Assembly (NCBI RefSeq): GCF_004208415.1
Contig: NZ_CP035758.1
Coordinates: forward strand, 3,720,001-3,784,000
DNA: 64,000 nt
Origin: Ktedonosporobacter rubrisoli
GTDB lineage: Bacteria > Chloroflexota > Ktedonobacteria > Ktedonobacterales > Ktedonobacteraceae
Direction of reading: 5' to 3'
The notes under the pieces were generated by a model. That model had not been told where the DNA came from, made no database searches, and was given only the letters and a program-made list of their open reading frames with translations. Shown one piece after another: positions 9,199 through 19,800 of the stretch (position 1 is the stretch's first letter; each line of letters opens with the position of its first letter). The position numbers and the translations under genes were made by a program.

Positions 9199-10953
9199 AT
9201 GGCTCAGCAGATAGGGTCCCAGTCATGGGATACTGATGTTTTGATTGTTGGAGCTGGCCCGGTTGGCCTGACGCTGGCCTGCGAATTATTACGTAGAGGC
9301 GTGAGTTGTCGCCTTATTGAACAGCTAGAAACACCCTATACTATTGTACGCGCTCACGCTCTCCAGCCTCGAACGCTAGAGCTCTTTGATCGGATGGGCT
9401 TAATTGAACCCGTATTGAGGCAAGGGGGCGAAGTACCACCCTGGTATCTCTATGATGGTCAGAAACGTGTTGGGGAACTTGGCTTTGCTCCCCTCAAGCA
9501 GGAGCCCTATCCAGGCATGTGGTTTATTCAGCAACCAACCGTTGAACATATTCTGCACGAACGCTTGCAAGAGCTGGGAGGAAATATCGAGTACTCCCAT
9601 AACCTCACGCAACTGCAAAACTCGCCCAACGGTATAACTGCTACAGTCGTAGCTCCCGACAAAACTGTAGAGCTACGAGCTCGCTATCTCGTTGGTTGTG
9701 ATGGAGGACACAGTACGACGCGCCACCTGCTTGGCATCCCTTTTACAGGCAAAACCCTACCAGGCTTACTCTTAATCGCCGAGGTTGATATGGATTGGGC
9801 GCGTAGCCGTAACAGAGCCCATATCTGGCTCCATCCCAATGGACTTTTCTCGGCTACCTTTATTGAGGAGGTAGGAAAGTGGCAACTGGTAGTAGCTGCA
9901 CCCGCACTGAGCCGTGAACAAGTGCCGACAGCTTCCCTTGACCTCTTTCAACAGTTGTTTCAGCAACGAACTGGGGATATGCACACACGCCTGAGTAATC
10001 CAAGCTGGACCTCAGTATTCGCTATAAATCAGCGCCTGGCCAGAAATTATCGCCAGGAGCAGGCCTTTCTGGCTGGCGATGCTGCTCATGTGCATAGTCC
10101 TGCTGGCGGCCTGGGGATGAATACTGGCATTCAAGATGCTTATAATCTTGCCTGGAAATTAGCTCTAGTCATCAAAGATAGAGCATATCCTGCTCTTCTC
10201 GATACCTATGAAGAGGAGCGACGGCCGGTTGGTGAGCTCCTGTTGCAGGCTACCGAAGCCAATACAACTGTGGCGTTGAGCGGCAACGCCGGAATGCGCT
10301 TCATGCGCGACCATCTCTTGCTCCCCTTGACGCGCCTTCCTGCCCTTAAGCGCAAAGCTACTCAACGGGGTGCCCAGCTTGACCTCAACTACCGCACATC
10401 TTCGCTGGCTCGTTCCGACGAGTTGTCCAACGTCAAAACTGCTTATTCGGCTGCTTACCTTCAGAATAAGCTACTCCAGCTCGTCACTCCTACGCTGCTT
10501 CAGGCTGGAGACCGTGCCCCAGATGGTACTTGCCTGCAAGCCCTTGATCACAATGCCACAAGCCTCTTCCAGGAGATGCGCGGCACGTCCTGGCATCTCC
10601 TACTCTTTGCGGGTCGGCCAGGCCCACGGCCATATATCCAGGGGCTCATCGGGCTCGCACAGCAGATTGAGGCGCGTTTAGGAGCCTGGAGCAGCGAGGT
10701 ACTACCATTGCTTATCATTAGTAGCTACCAGCAGCTTCGAGCCCACAACTGGCCCGGAAAAGTTCTTCTCGATCCTGAGGGCAGATTGCACAAACGCTAT
10801 GGCGCACAAGGGCAGGCGCTCTACCTTGTGCGCCCAGACGGCTATATCGGTTTTCGCGGCTTCCCGGGGAGGCCAGAGGCCTTGTTTGACTACCTTGATA
10901 CAATTTTTCTACCTCCCCAGATTAGCCCGACAAAGGAAGAAGCACATGTCTGA
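9199..10953 (+). CDS. FAD-dependent aromatic hydroxylase-like monooxygenase
   Basis: This 584-residue class A flavin monooxygenase has the dinucleotide motif GAGPVG at residues 18-23, a DG-type motif (GCDGGHSTTR) near 170 and the second FAD motif GDAAHVHSPAGGLGMN near 295. A C-terminal thioredoxin-like domain (about 430-570) is typical of the PheA/MhpA group, which hydroxylates phenols, polyketides or antibiotics such as rifampicin and tetracycline. It shares an operon with the TetR gene that begins inside its last codons, and an 18-bp inverted repeat controls the start. Substrate-induced detoxification or breakdown of an aromatic compound is the most natural reading. Confidence 0.9.
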   Translation: MAQQIGSQSWDTDVLIVGAGPVGLTLACELLRRGVSCRLIEQLETPYTIVRAHALQPRTLELFDRMGLIEPVLRQGGEVPPWYLYDGQKRVGELGFAPLKQEPYPGMWFIQQPTVEHILHERLQELGGNIEYSHNLTQLQNSPNGITATVVAPDKTVELRARYLVGCDGGHSTTRHLLGIPFTGKTLPGLLLIAEVDMDWARSRNRAHIWLHPNGLFSATFIEEVGKWQLVVAAPALSREQVPTASLDLFQQLFQQRTGDMHTRLSNPSWTSVFAINQRLARNYRQEQAFLAGDAAHVHSPAGGLGMNTGIQDAYNLAWKLALVIKDRAYPALLDTYEEERRPVGELLLQATEANTTVALSGNAGMRFMRDHLLLPLTRLPALKRKATQRGAQLDLNYRTSSLARSDELSNVKTAYSAAYLQNKLLQLVTPTLLQAGDRAPDGTCLQALDHNATSLFQEMRGTSWHLLLFAGRPGPRPYIQGLIGLAQQIEARLGAWSSEVLPLLIISSYQQLRAHNWPGKVLLDPEGRLHKRYGAQGQALYLVRPDGYIGFRGFPGRPEALFDYLDTIFLPPQISPTKEEAHV

Positions 10954-11551
10954 AAACAATACTGAGTCGATCAGGCACAAAGGAGGGCGGCCTCGCAGCG
11001 AGCAATCCCGCGAAGCTATCCTTAGCGCGACGCTTGATGAATTAGCAGATAAGAGTTTGCAGGCTATGAGTCTGGTATCTGTAGCTGCACGCGCCGGTGT
11101 CAGTACCGCAACGATCTATCGTTGGTGGAGCTCAAAAGACGAGCTCGTCATTGAGGCGCTGAAAAGTATCCAACGTGAGCTTCCGGTGGTGGAAAGCGGA
11201 AACCTTCGCGAAGACCTGGTAACACTCCTGCAAGGCATGTTTCAGCTCTGGAGCCAACCACGAGTAGGAAATATCGTGCTATACATTATAAGTGAAATCT
11301 ACGCCCATCCGCAGCAATTTCAAGAATTGTCTGCTCTGTTGCTAAAACCACGTCGCGAGCAATTTATCCAATTGATTACCCACGCCCAGGCCCGCGGTGA
11401 GATACGGGAGGATCTCGATCCTCAGACCATATTTGGTCAGGTTTTTGGCCCGGGACTTTATCACCTGTTCTTTAGAGAGAGCTCTGTGCCGCTACCAGCC
11501 ACTCTGGCTGCACAGATTGTGGATGCAGCCTTACAAGGGATCAACAGATAA
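10946..11551 (+). CDS. TetR/AcrR family repressor
   Basis: This 201-residue regulator has an N-terminal three-helix DNA-binding domain, with VAARAGVSTATIYRWWSSK as the helix-turn-helix at about residues 38-56, and an all-helical C-terminal ligand domain. The ATG at 10946 overlaps the 3' end of the monooxygenase gene by eight bases, so translation is coupled. The frame is open further upstream, but that part only overlaps the enzyme gene. It probably represses its own operon through the long inverted repeat before 9199. Confidence 0.93.
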   Translation: MSENNTESIRHKGGRPRSEQSREAILSATLDELADKSLQAMSLVSVAARAGVSTATIYRWWSSKDELVIEALKSIQRELPVVESGNLREDLVTLLQGMFQLWSQPRVGNIVLYIISEIYAHPQQFQELSALLLKPRREQFIQLITHAQARGEIREDLDPQTIFGQVFGPGLYHLFFRESSVPLPATLAAQIVDAALQGINR

Positions 11552-11602
11552 GCCCACAGCAAAATTAGTAAAACTGAGGTCTTTATCAGCAATAGAGATT
11601 AT

Positions 11603-11649
11603 ATGAAATGCTCTTGATGGGCATCATACTCATCTTAAGAGCATTTCAT
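11603..11649. terminator. 13-bp hairpin after the monooxygenase-tetR operon
   Basis: ATGAAATGCTCTT at 11603-11615 pairs exactly with 11637-11649 across a 21-base loop. It lies 51 bases after the TetR stop and before a gene on the opposite strand. There is no clear T run, so termination is likely but not proven. Confidence 0.4.
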
Positions 11650-11737
11650 GCCTGGCACCATGTTATTTAGCCTCTGCCAGGCTATCAGCTAGCTTGCTTT
11701 ATGCTTCTTCCATTCAGGGCAAAAGCATAAACTACTC

Positions 11738-12034
11738 TCACTGCGCCTGCTTACTTATCTCGCGCAGTTCCTGGATAGTCTGCTCATAGTTGAGTGCATA
11801 TGCGGCCCGCACATCAAAGCTCATCAGATCCATATAAGGCTGAAGAAAGGCTGTTAGTTCACGAGGATCTTCCAACTCAACCAGGAGAAAACCTGCTCCT
11901 CCGCCCGCCAGATTGTACCACCCATGAATGCGCTCAGGATGATTGGCTCCCAGGTCATGTTGCTGTACCACCCTCTGAGCGACTTCATGACGTGTGGTCC
12001 CTGGATACCAGGTAAAAGCGCAATACCATAACAT
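11738..12034 (-). CDS. DUF3303-like small protein
   Basis: This protein has 98 residues from the ATG at 12034. The start MLWYCAFTWYPGTT, a segment around NHPERIHGWYNLAGGGAGF and an acidic-hydrophobic middle (FLLVELEDP) match the small DUF3303 family of ferredoxin-like (dimeric alpha-beta barrel) proteins of unknown role. The frame is open 12 codons further upstream, but the internal ATG fits the family start and has AGAGG nine bases ahead. It stands alone between a hairpin and the RraA-like gene. Confidence 0.7.
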   Translation of the reverse strand: MLWYCAFTWYPGTTRHEVAQRVVQQHDLGANHPERIHGWYNLAGGGAGFLLVELEDPRELTAFLQPYMDLMSFDVRAAYALNYEQTIQELREISKQAQ

Positions 12035-12267
12035 AGCGATGAACCTCTTCCATTCGCAGAACCTGTTCAACTAGCTCGCATTTAAGACACTCATCGCACG
12101 CACGCCTCTCACAAAAGGTGACAGCCAACAACTCTAGAGCTCTGGCCTTGAAGCGGGCAAAAGTTCTCAACCTTTTCCAGGCACGAATAGATCCAATAAT
12201 TAAGAGGGCGCCTGAATACATGCCGCCCTCTTCCCTTGCTAGACTATGCTTATATTCCTGGCTTGGT

Positions 12268-12942
12268 TTAATGCTTAATTTCGGAACCAGAGAAGCTGAT
12301 TTGGGAACCGGCGATCTGTCGCATCGTCTCTTCCTCGCGCGCCCAGATTCGATATGCGGCCTCAGCTACTTTATCAGCGCATTCGTCAGGAATATGCACT
12401 ACGCCATTGATATCTCCATGGAGCAAATCCCCACAACGTACCCGCATACCTGAAATAGTCACCTCATCCCCTACACTCACGCAAATAGGGTTACCATGCG
12501 AGACCACCAGCCCCGCGCAAAAAAACTGGAATCCTCCCATAGCATGTACTTCTCTCGCGTCGCGCAAACCACCATCTGTCAGAATACCTACGGCTCCCAG
12601 ATGCTTCATTGTCGTTGCCATTACTTCCCCAGCATGACACGAGCGTACACGGTCAGGGCCAACATCCTGCATAACGACAATAGCCGGTTTGGGCGCATCC
12701 TTCAGCAGTTCATAGAGCTTGTTAAACCCTATGCCCTCACGCCCCTCAGTCGTACTATCAACTGTGCACGTAACTGCATACCCTAAGGTCGGCGGCAAAT
12801 CAGGGAACATGCAGCGAATATCATATCCCACGTAGCCGGCAACACGCGGACGTACATTAAATGTTTCGATAGCATTCGAGATCGTTGGACTATCAATGCG
12901 CCGGAGAGCGCTAAGCTGCTCATAGCTGAGCCTGGCGACCAT
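12268..12942 (-). CDS. RraA-like / HMG aldolase family protein
   Basis: This 224-residue protein belongs to the RraA/demethylmenaquinone methyltransferase-like fold. The sequence shows the N-terminal SPTISNAIE segment, GREGIGFNKLYELL, and the conserved active-site region GILTDGGLRDAREV, whose Arg and Asp are the pyruvate and metal-binding residues in 4-hydroxy-4-methyl-2-oxoglutarate aldolases. It may therefore be an aldolase or oxaloacetate decarboxylase rather than an RNase E inhibitor. The ATG at 12942 has AAGGAG eight bases upstream; an in-frame TTG two codons earlier is less likely. It looks monocistronic. Confidence 0.85.
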   Translation of the reverse strand: MVARLSYEQLSALRRIDSPTISNAIETFNVRPRVAGYVGYDIRCMFPDLPPTLGYAVTCTVDSTTEGREGIGFNKLYELLKDAPKPAIVVMQDVGPDRVRSCHAGEVMATTMKHLGAVGILTDGGLRDAREVHAMGGFQFFCAGLVVSHGNPICVSVGDEVTISGMRVRCGDLLHGDINGVVHIPDECADKVAEAAYRIWAREEETMRQIAGSQISFSGSEIKH

Positions 12943-13334
12943 GACCAATTCTCCTTCTTCTGGCTTTAATATCTTTCCTAAATCCCTTTCCCCACACTAC
13001 AAAAGCATCTTTCCGGGCTTTCTTGCCCTCTTTCATCCTATCACCTTCTCCTCTTTATTGCCAGACTCCGCTTGCTTGATTATCTACGAGCTGTCGGATA
13101 AAACAAATACACATTTTCCTCAGCGACTCTATCTTCTTCTCCCCCGAAATATTCTCTATAAGCTTGCCTGGTCTCAGGAGCATCTTGAGGCACATCCAGT
13201 TCAACAGAGCTACTGGGAGATCTTTTACGCGGCCTAATCGGGGTTTGCTTTATTTATCTCCTCTCTCAAAAGTGAAAGCTTATCGAAGGAGGTCAGGGCA
13301 CATAGAGGATGCATTGCTACAGAAGTCGCGACAG
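12943..13334. other. Intergenic stretch without a supported gene
   Basis: This gap, upstream of the RraA-like gene, has AT-rich promoter-like sequence near 12950-13100. Short open frames have no ribosome sites or recognisable products. Nothing else was found before the terminator hairpin that follows. Confidence 0.5.
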
Positions 13335-13378
13335 CAAAAAAGGATCAGATAGGAGATTGTCAGCCCTATCTGATCCTT
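13335..13378 (-). terminator. Rho-independent terminator of the DUF4832 gene
   Basis: AAGGATCAGATAGG at 13340-13353 pairs exactly with 13365-13378. On the reverse strand the 14-bp stem is followed directly by a run of T residues (the A run at 13336-13340). It lies 57 bases past the stop codon of the gene at 13435-14784. Confidence 0.8.
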
Positions 13379-13434
13379 CATGATCTACCAGCTCAGTAAA
13401 CTCTACAGCGCTGTCTAGTAGTTTCAATTACGGT

Positions 13435-14784
13435 TTAGCGCAGAGTAACTGAACCAACACAATACGACCCATCGTTACTGCGCCCGGTGTTTGCCAGGGC
13501 AAGAGGAGCATAGACTTTAGCAGGATCAACTATCTGAAAACAGACATTATACGTGCCCGTCGCCAACCCGCCTGGCAGGTTGAACGTATCCTCGATGGTC
13601 TTACTCCCTCCTGGCTTATCGCTAAAAGGCTGCTGCAGATCAATTTGCGATTTCCCTTGCCAGGCTACTTGGCCATCCGAGGAACGCAACTGAAACATCA
13701 TATTCCAGGGAATATAGGCAGGAGCTGAGTTGACATTCGTCCACTTCGTCCTCACCGTAAACGAGGATGAGGAATGTAGTTGGGAAGAAAGACTTACGCT
13801 ATTGATTTCATAGCGATAGCCCGCCGCCTTAAAGTTCTCCTTCAAAAGCTGCTGATCCTGTTGATTATAACTATTATAAGAGCTGATATTACCATCGCCA
13901 TCGCCAATCAGCGAAGCGTGATACTGTTGGATGTCCTTCAAGGAAAGAGAGAGATTGGTCGGAGGACCACAATATTCGAAATATAATGGCGCTACTTTCC
14001 ACTGGTTGGCTTCAAGCTTGTTATCATCTAGATGCTGACGGCTCCCTCCCAGGGTATCGCGGCCCAGACAGTCTATACGTACGCCTGTCGGCAAAGGGCG
14101 TTGCACTTGCAGTGCAAAGTTTAGATCATCCTGGTGTTCACCAAACATCAAGAAGCGCTTATGTGGAAATGCTTTATATTGCATATCTATGAGCTTTTGC
14201 CGATTCTGCGGCTCCATCGCATCTCCACCACAAACCTCATTCCACTCTCCCCAGCAACCATACAGGCTCATATCCAGTATCCCGACAGACGGATTATTGT
14301 CGTAGCGCTGACCAAGAGCTGTGAAAAGGGCCTGAGCACGTTGCAGGTAGAGAGGATCGTTGTAGCCCGTATTGCTAAGGTAATCAGGCATACATGCGTT
14401 TGGATCATCAGTATGAGGCATAATGCGCCAGCCAAAGGTATAGCCAGCTGCTTTAGCTTTGGCTATCTCTGCATCAATCACAGAGAAGTCATATTGCCCT
14501 TTGCTCGGCTCGATTTCTCGCCAGCACCAGCGCTTATACCTGTCAGTTAACGGCCAGTTTGGCGGCGGATCTTCGCTTCCATAATACTGCACTCCTCGCT
14601 GCGGATTCCCTATCTCTGCGGCAGAGAAAGGAATAATTGGCGGAGTAAAAGTCTGCTCACCCTGAATTGTAGGCCCAGATTGAGGCGTATTACTCAGGCA
14701 ACTTTGCAAGCTGAGAAGTATAATCACAGCAATAAGAGGAAGAATGCCCGGGCTTATGACCCTTGATCCTGGTTCTCGTTTCAT
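13435..14784 (-). CDS. DUF4832 secreted lipoprotein, glycoside-hydrolase-like
   Basis: This 449-residue protein starts with a lipoprotein signal (LQSC, cysteine near residue 29). Residues of about 55-310 look like a TIM-barrel glycosidase-like domain: NPQRGVQYYGS, WREIEPSKGQYDFS and GYTFGWRIMPH are typical strand-end motifs. The last 130 residues form the beta-sandwich DUF4832 module (VRTKWTNVNSAPAY, then LPGGLATGTYNVC). A role in outer-surface polysaccharide breakdown is inferred; the substrate is unknown. A T-run terminator follows the gene. Confidence 0.8.
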   Translation of the reverse strand: MKREPGSRVISPGILPLIAVIILLSLQSCLSNTPQSGPTIQGEQTFTPPIIPFSAAEIGNPQRGVQYYGSEDPPPNWPLTDRYKRWCWREIEPSKGQYDFSVIDAEIAKAKAAGYTFGWRIMPHTDDPNACMPDYLSNTGYNDPLYLQRAQALFTALGQRYDNNPSVGILDMSLYGCWGEWNEVCGGDAMEPQNRQKLIDMQYKAFPHKRFLMFGEHQDDLNFALQVQRPLPTGVRIDCLGRDTLGGSRQHLDDNKLEANQWKVAPLYFEYCGPPTNLSLSLKDIQQYHASLIGDGDGNISSYNSYNQQDQQLLKENFKAAGYRYEINSVSLSSQLHSSSSFTVRTKWTNVNSAPAYIPWNMMFQLRSSDGQVAWQGKSQIDLQQPFSDKPGGSKTIEDTFNLPGGLATGTYNVCFQIVDPAKVYAPLALANTGRSNDGSYCVGSVTLR

Positions 14785-15362
14785 ACTACCTTTTCCCCCT
14801 CTTTTTGGAACATCGGCTTATCTCACCCTGGCATTAAGTCAAGAGCTTAGCTATCACCTACCGAGAGATGTATCATAATCATTTGTGTCTTAGAATTTCT
14901 CTCATAGAATCATTCAAGCAGCTTTATAACCTTTATCTCTCGTATGCTTTTTCATGCCCTTGTCAAAAACAATGCCACTCCTAACTCCCTAGTTCCAAAA
15001 AATAACATATATTTCGCACGTTCTACTCTCTGCTTAATTTGCAAGGATAATCCTCGTTGGGGGAATCACGTAGACCCTCTCCGCCTCCACTATAATTATA
15101 TAGCAGGCGTTTATTTCCGCATAATATCTAAAATGCTATTGATATTGGCTCTACTACATCGTCAGATGCAAATAGGGTCTACGCCCGACACGCTTTTCTA
15201 TAAAGATGGGCTTCCTGCTACCTTTCGCATTATACACAGGCCACGCAGTACGGTCAAGGAAACCTGTCATCAATAGATGAGCTAAGCAACAAAATCCTTG
15301 CTGTATAAGCAGCGCCTACTTCTTTCTTATACGAGGGAATATATGAATAGGGTGTAATTTCT
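14785..15362. other. Long AT-rich intergenic region
   Basis: Nearly 580 bases separate the DUF4832 lipoprotein start from a hairpin past the LLM gene. One 110-codon open frame (14944-15276, plus) has no ribosome site and low-complexity, atypical protein content, so I do not call it. A 9-bp inverted pair (GTAGACCCT) at about 15070 and 15174 is too widely spaced to interpret. Confidence 0.4.
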
Positions 15363-15418
15363 CTGGCAAATTTCTACTTCTGCCACCAGAACAATCGCAA
15401 AAAATAGAAACTTGCCAG
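15363..15418. terminator. Imperfect 14-bp hairpin downstream of the LLM gene
   Basis: CTGGCAAATTTCTA (15363-15376) pairs with 15405-15418 with one mismatch. It lies 75 bases beyond the stop of the reverse-strand LLM oxidoreductase gene and could end its transcript. No long T run follows. Confidence 0.35.
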
Positions 15419-15492
15419 GGATATTATGCAAAAGAGAGGAAAATCAGATCAGCTTCTCGAAGCTAGCTCACTCTTTCTCGCAGAGACCTTCG

Positions 15493-16536
15493 CTACGAAA
15501 GACTGGCGGAGGAGCCTTCAGCGACCGGCAAGTCAAAAGCCTGGGCCAGCAGTTCATATGCTCTGACCCTGTTTTCATATCCATAGACAGGCGCCATGAG
15601 CATCAGCTCGTCAGCGCCTGTCTCTTCCTGCAAGGCAAGCAATTTTTCCTTGACTGCAGAAGGGCTGCCAACCGTTTGTCGCGTAGCATACTCGCGTATA
15701 ATTTCTTGCTCTATTGGCGTGTAATTATGGGCCTTCGCTTCTTCAGGACTCGGTATCGGGCCAGGACGACCACTCCTCAAGCGTGCCCAGGCCAATCTCA
15801 TTGATGCCGCTAACTCTTCAGCACGCTCCTCAGTATCAGCGCAAATTACCGAGGTAGCCAGAATCACTTCTGGCTTCTCCAACCATTTAGAGGGCTTAAA
15901 TCTCGCTCTGTAGAGATTGATTGCAGGAAGCGCAAAGCCGGGTTGAATATGATGGGCAAAAGCAAAACCAATTCCTAGCTCGCCTGCAGCCTGGGCGCTA
16001 TAGTCACTTGATCCTAACAGCCAGAGGGGTGGGAGCGGGACATCATCTGGCGAAGCCTTCACTGTCCTGAAGGGATGTCCCTCTGGAAAACCTCCTCTCT
16101 CTCCAACAAAGGCAAATAGCTCTGCCAACTGTTCAGGAAAATCGTCTGCTGCCAGGGCTTCTCGCGATCTACGCAAGGCCAGGGCCGTTCTTGGATCGGT
16201 TCCCGGCGCTCGTCCGATGCCTAAATCGATTCTTCCTGGATGCAAAGACTCCAATACCCGAAACATTTCGGCTACTTTTAGAGGTGAATGATTGGGCAAC
16301 ATTACTCCTCCTGAGCCTACACGTATTCTTGTGGTTGCCTGAGCAACATGGGCAATCATGATCTCTGGCGCCGAGCTTGCCAGCATATCCGTATTGTGGT
16401 GCTCAGCCAGCCAGTAGCGGGTATACCCCAGCCGATCGGCAAGTTGCGCTAACTTTATGGTGTTCTGCAAAGCTTGTCCGCTACTTATTCCCGAGTCAAT
16501 CGGGGACAAATCAAGAATTGAAAGCGGAATTTTCAT
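15493..16536 (-). CDS. LLM class flavin-dependent oxidoreductase
   Basis: This 347-residue protein of the bacterial luciferase-like group belongs to the YhbW/alkanal monooxygenase-like subgroup. Motifs include LAEHHNTDMLASSAPEI near 45, RIRVGSGGVMLPNHSPLKVAE near 75 and RIDLGIGRAPGTDP near 105, which form the FMN-binding barrel. It would use reduced FMN and oxygen on an unknown substrate. ATG at 16536 is chosen; an in-frame GTG directly before it is possible. It diverges from the large LuxR regulator gene with a 340-base gap. Confidence 0.92.
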   Translation of the reverse strand: MKIPLSILDLSPIDSGISSGQALQNTIKLAQLADRLGYTRYWLAEHHNTDMLASSAPEIMIAHVAQATTRIRVGSGGVMLPNHSPLKVAEMFRVLESLHPGRIDLGIGRAPGTDPRTALALRRSREALAADDFPEQLAELFAFVGERGGFPEGHPFRTVKASPDDVPLPPLWLLGSSDYSAQAAGELGIGFAFAHHIQPGFALPAINLYRARFKPSKWLEKPEVILATSVICADTEERAEELAASMRLAWARLRSGRPGPIPSPEEAKAHNYTPIEQEIIREYATRQTVGSPSAVKEKLLALQEETGADELMLMAPVYGYENRVRAYELLAQAFDLPVAEGSSASLS

Positions 16537-16876
16537 CACTTACCCTTTACTAGCAATATGTTGCAATCCCACAGGGGAGCTTTTTATGTTCTCCCATATA
16601 CAACAATTCTCACCCCTGAAATCGTTCACAATATGCTCCCCTTAGATCTTTCTCCAGCTATGCATAAAAGATATCTATAGTTGAGTGTTAGCAAAAGCCG
16701 CTAGCAAGCTTATCGTCTCTCCATGTCATCCTTATAGCCGAGAATCTGTGATATATTTATTGAGGCGCAAGGTCTCTCAGCAGATCTTTAAGCCTTATGT
16801 TCCCTATCCTCTTCCCAATAGGGAACCAGATATAATGATGGGGAACTTCTCTCAAATTTAGCAGAAGGGATGACAA

Positions 16877-19800
16877 GTGAAGGCCAATAGAATACCAGTA
16901 GTGAAGGAACAGATCTTAACCTGGTACGAAGAGGCAAATCAACATCAATTGATGGTTGGAAGTGCCGCCTGGTATACCTGGCTCGAACATGCCTCGCGCT
17001 TCTCTTTTGAGGGAAAAGAAGGAAGCTTTACCGCTCGCAAAGAGCCTGGCCAGCATGGTGGAATGTATTGGAAGGCTTATCGCAAAGCTGCTGGCAAACT
17101 GCGCCGTATCTATCTAGGCAAGTCAGAAGCTCTTACCCACGAATTACTCAGCACGGTTGCTACCAGATTTTCAGGTCAGCAAACGCGGGAGCCATCATCG
17201 CTTATACCTCATCAAAAAAGCTGGTCTAAGCACCAGCTGACGGCTCCCGCTTTCCCGTCCAATATGAGCAAGCCTACCTTCAGCGGCGCCTCTGCTTTAG
17301 ATCTTAACATAGGCAGACCATTATCACCTTCAAAAACACCTCTTCCGCTTACCAGGCTACTGGGCAGAGAGCAGGAGCTCGCTGAGGGGTGTCGCTTGCT
17401 GCGTCAGACTGTGGTACGTCTCCTTACGCTCACAGGAACTGGTGGGGTAGGTAAGACGCGCCTTGCCATCGAAATCGCTGCTATGCTGCAGTCAGACTTT
17501 GCTGATGGTGTGCATTTTGTTCAACTCGCCTCGATCCAGGACCCGGCCTTCGTGCTACCCACTATTGCCCGCGGATTCCAGTTTCAAGGGAGCGGGACAA
17601 CTTCTCCACTTGAATTTCTTCAAACAACTTTACATAATCGGCACATGTTGCTGGTACTCGACAATTTTGAGCAGGTGATCGAAGCTGCTCCTCTTCTGGT
17701 AGAGCTCCTTACTTTTTGCCAGTCCCTAAAAATTATGCTCACCAGCCGCGAACCCCTACATGTGCGTGGAGAACGCTTGCTTTCCTTACAGCCTTTGGCG
17801 CTCCCACACGCAGAAGCATTTGGCAATCAAGAAACATTTGCCAGCTACGGCGCGATAACGCTCTTTGTCGAGAGAGCACAGGAGATCCTTCCAGCATTTC
17901 AGCTCACGAGCGAGAACGCTCCTCTGGTTGCTGAGATCTGTCAGCGCCTCGACGGGCTACCCCTGGCCCTTGAACTTGCCGCCGCTCGCCTTAAGCTCTT
18001 TTCTCTCCATGAGCTTCTTGAACGCCTAGAAAAACAGCGCTTAGCCCTGCTGGCCGATGGGCCACGCGATGTTCCAGCACGCCAACAAACGTTGCGCGCT
18101 ACCCTTCAGTGGAGCTATAATCTACTCTCTCCAGCCGAACAGCATCTCTTCCGCCTGCTTGCCTCATTTGCAAATGGCTGCACGCTGTCAGCCTTAGAAG
18201 CTATTTCTTATACGCTTGGAGATCAGGCAGCTTCTCCTTTAGAGGCTGTTACGTCTTTGCTCAACAAACACTTGCTCTATCAGCGTGAACAAGATCACGG
18301 CGAACGGCGCCTGCTCATGCTAGAGACTATTCGTGAGTATGGTTGGGAATGTCTGCTTGCCTGCCACGAGCTGGAAGAGGTCCGCGAGGCTCAGGCTCGC
18401 TATTATGTACATCTCACAGAAGAAGCTGCTTCTTCCACGGGAGAGGTGCAAGAGCGCTGGTTTGATCGGATTGAATGGGAGCGCGATAATCTACGCGTTC
18501 TATTGAAATGGTTGGTTGAGCGAGGAGAGCAGGGACAGGGCATTGAGATGGCCTTGCGCCTGGCCGGGGCCGTAGCCCAATTCTGGACTCTTCGCTGGTA
18601 TCATTGGTATGTCAGCGAGGAACGCTATTGGGTCGAGAGAGCCTTGACTAACAATACAGAAGTCGCTCCTATTATCAAGGCGAAAGCTTTACAAGCCGCA
18701 GCCTGGCTTGCCGTTGCGCAAGACGATGCCCGACGAGCCGAAGAGCTCTATCAGAAAAGCTTGGAAAGATATCGCAAGGCAAATGCAAAAGCGGGCCTTG
18801 CTCCTGCTTATCACTGGCTGGGCTACCTTGCCTGGAACGCGCAAAGAGATTCCAGTAAGGCTCAGGCGTTGCTTGCCGAGTGCTACAAATTTGCTGAGGA
18901 TGATAAGACCCTGCTGGCCCTGGCGCATACGACCTCTGGAAATATGGCTATCGATCAGGGCAATAGCGACGTAGCTCAGGAGCATTTAGAACAGAGCCTA
19001 ATCTTATGTAAAGCCAGCCAGAATAAGAAAAATCTAGCCCGAGCCCTGCGTGGGCTGGGACGGGTACGTCTTGCTCAGGGCGATATCGCCGCTGGCTATG
19101 CCTTGATCGAGGAAAGCCTGGCTTACTGTCGAAAGACAAAGAATAGATTACATCAAGCCTACGCCCTTGATTTGCTAGGGAGGATAGCATGTTTCCAGAA
19201 CGATCTGGCCTCAGCACGCGCCTTCCTTGAGGAAGGGCTGGCTACTCTCCGCATCCTTGGCATTCAGCGCCACTGCGCTTACGCGCTCGCGCATCTCGCT
19301 CATGTGGCGATGCTCCAGGGCGACATAGAAGCTGCCCATCAGCTCTTTACCGAGAGCCTGACACAGCTTTATCGCCTTGCCGATTATGCGGGCGTGGCCA
19401 CCTGTTTGCAGCGGTGGGGAACCATACTTGCCCGCCAGGGATCTTTACAAGAAGCTACCCAGCTGTGGGGATATGCCGAAGTGCGTCGCCAGGCTGCAAA
19501 GCCGCATCATTTTGCTTTACCCATAGAACACATACATTTCGAGCAACAGGATTATGAGCTATCGCACTCAGAGGTACGCCGGCAGTTAGGTCGTCAGGCC
19601 TTTAACAGCGCCTGGGCAGAAGGTCAAAAGCTCACGCTGGAACAAGTACTTGTTCTAGGCAAATATCCCTCTCCCATTCACCAGGCGCACGGAGATGCAA
19701 ATAACCAGGCCGAGCCGAATACGTTCAAACAGCCAGCTTCAACAACTCATATTGACGCACTGACCAGCCGCGAGATCGAAGTCTTGCGTCTCGTCGCCAA

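Noticed and set aside
15070..15182. 9-bp inverted pair GTAGACCCT about 95 bases apart
   Set aside because: Too short and too widely spaced to be more than chance.
14944..15276. 110-codon open frame on the plus strand
   Set aside because: No ribosome site, composition not protein-like, and located in an AT-rich intergenic stretch.
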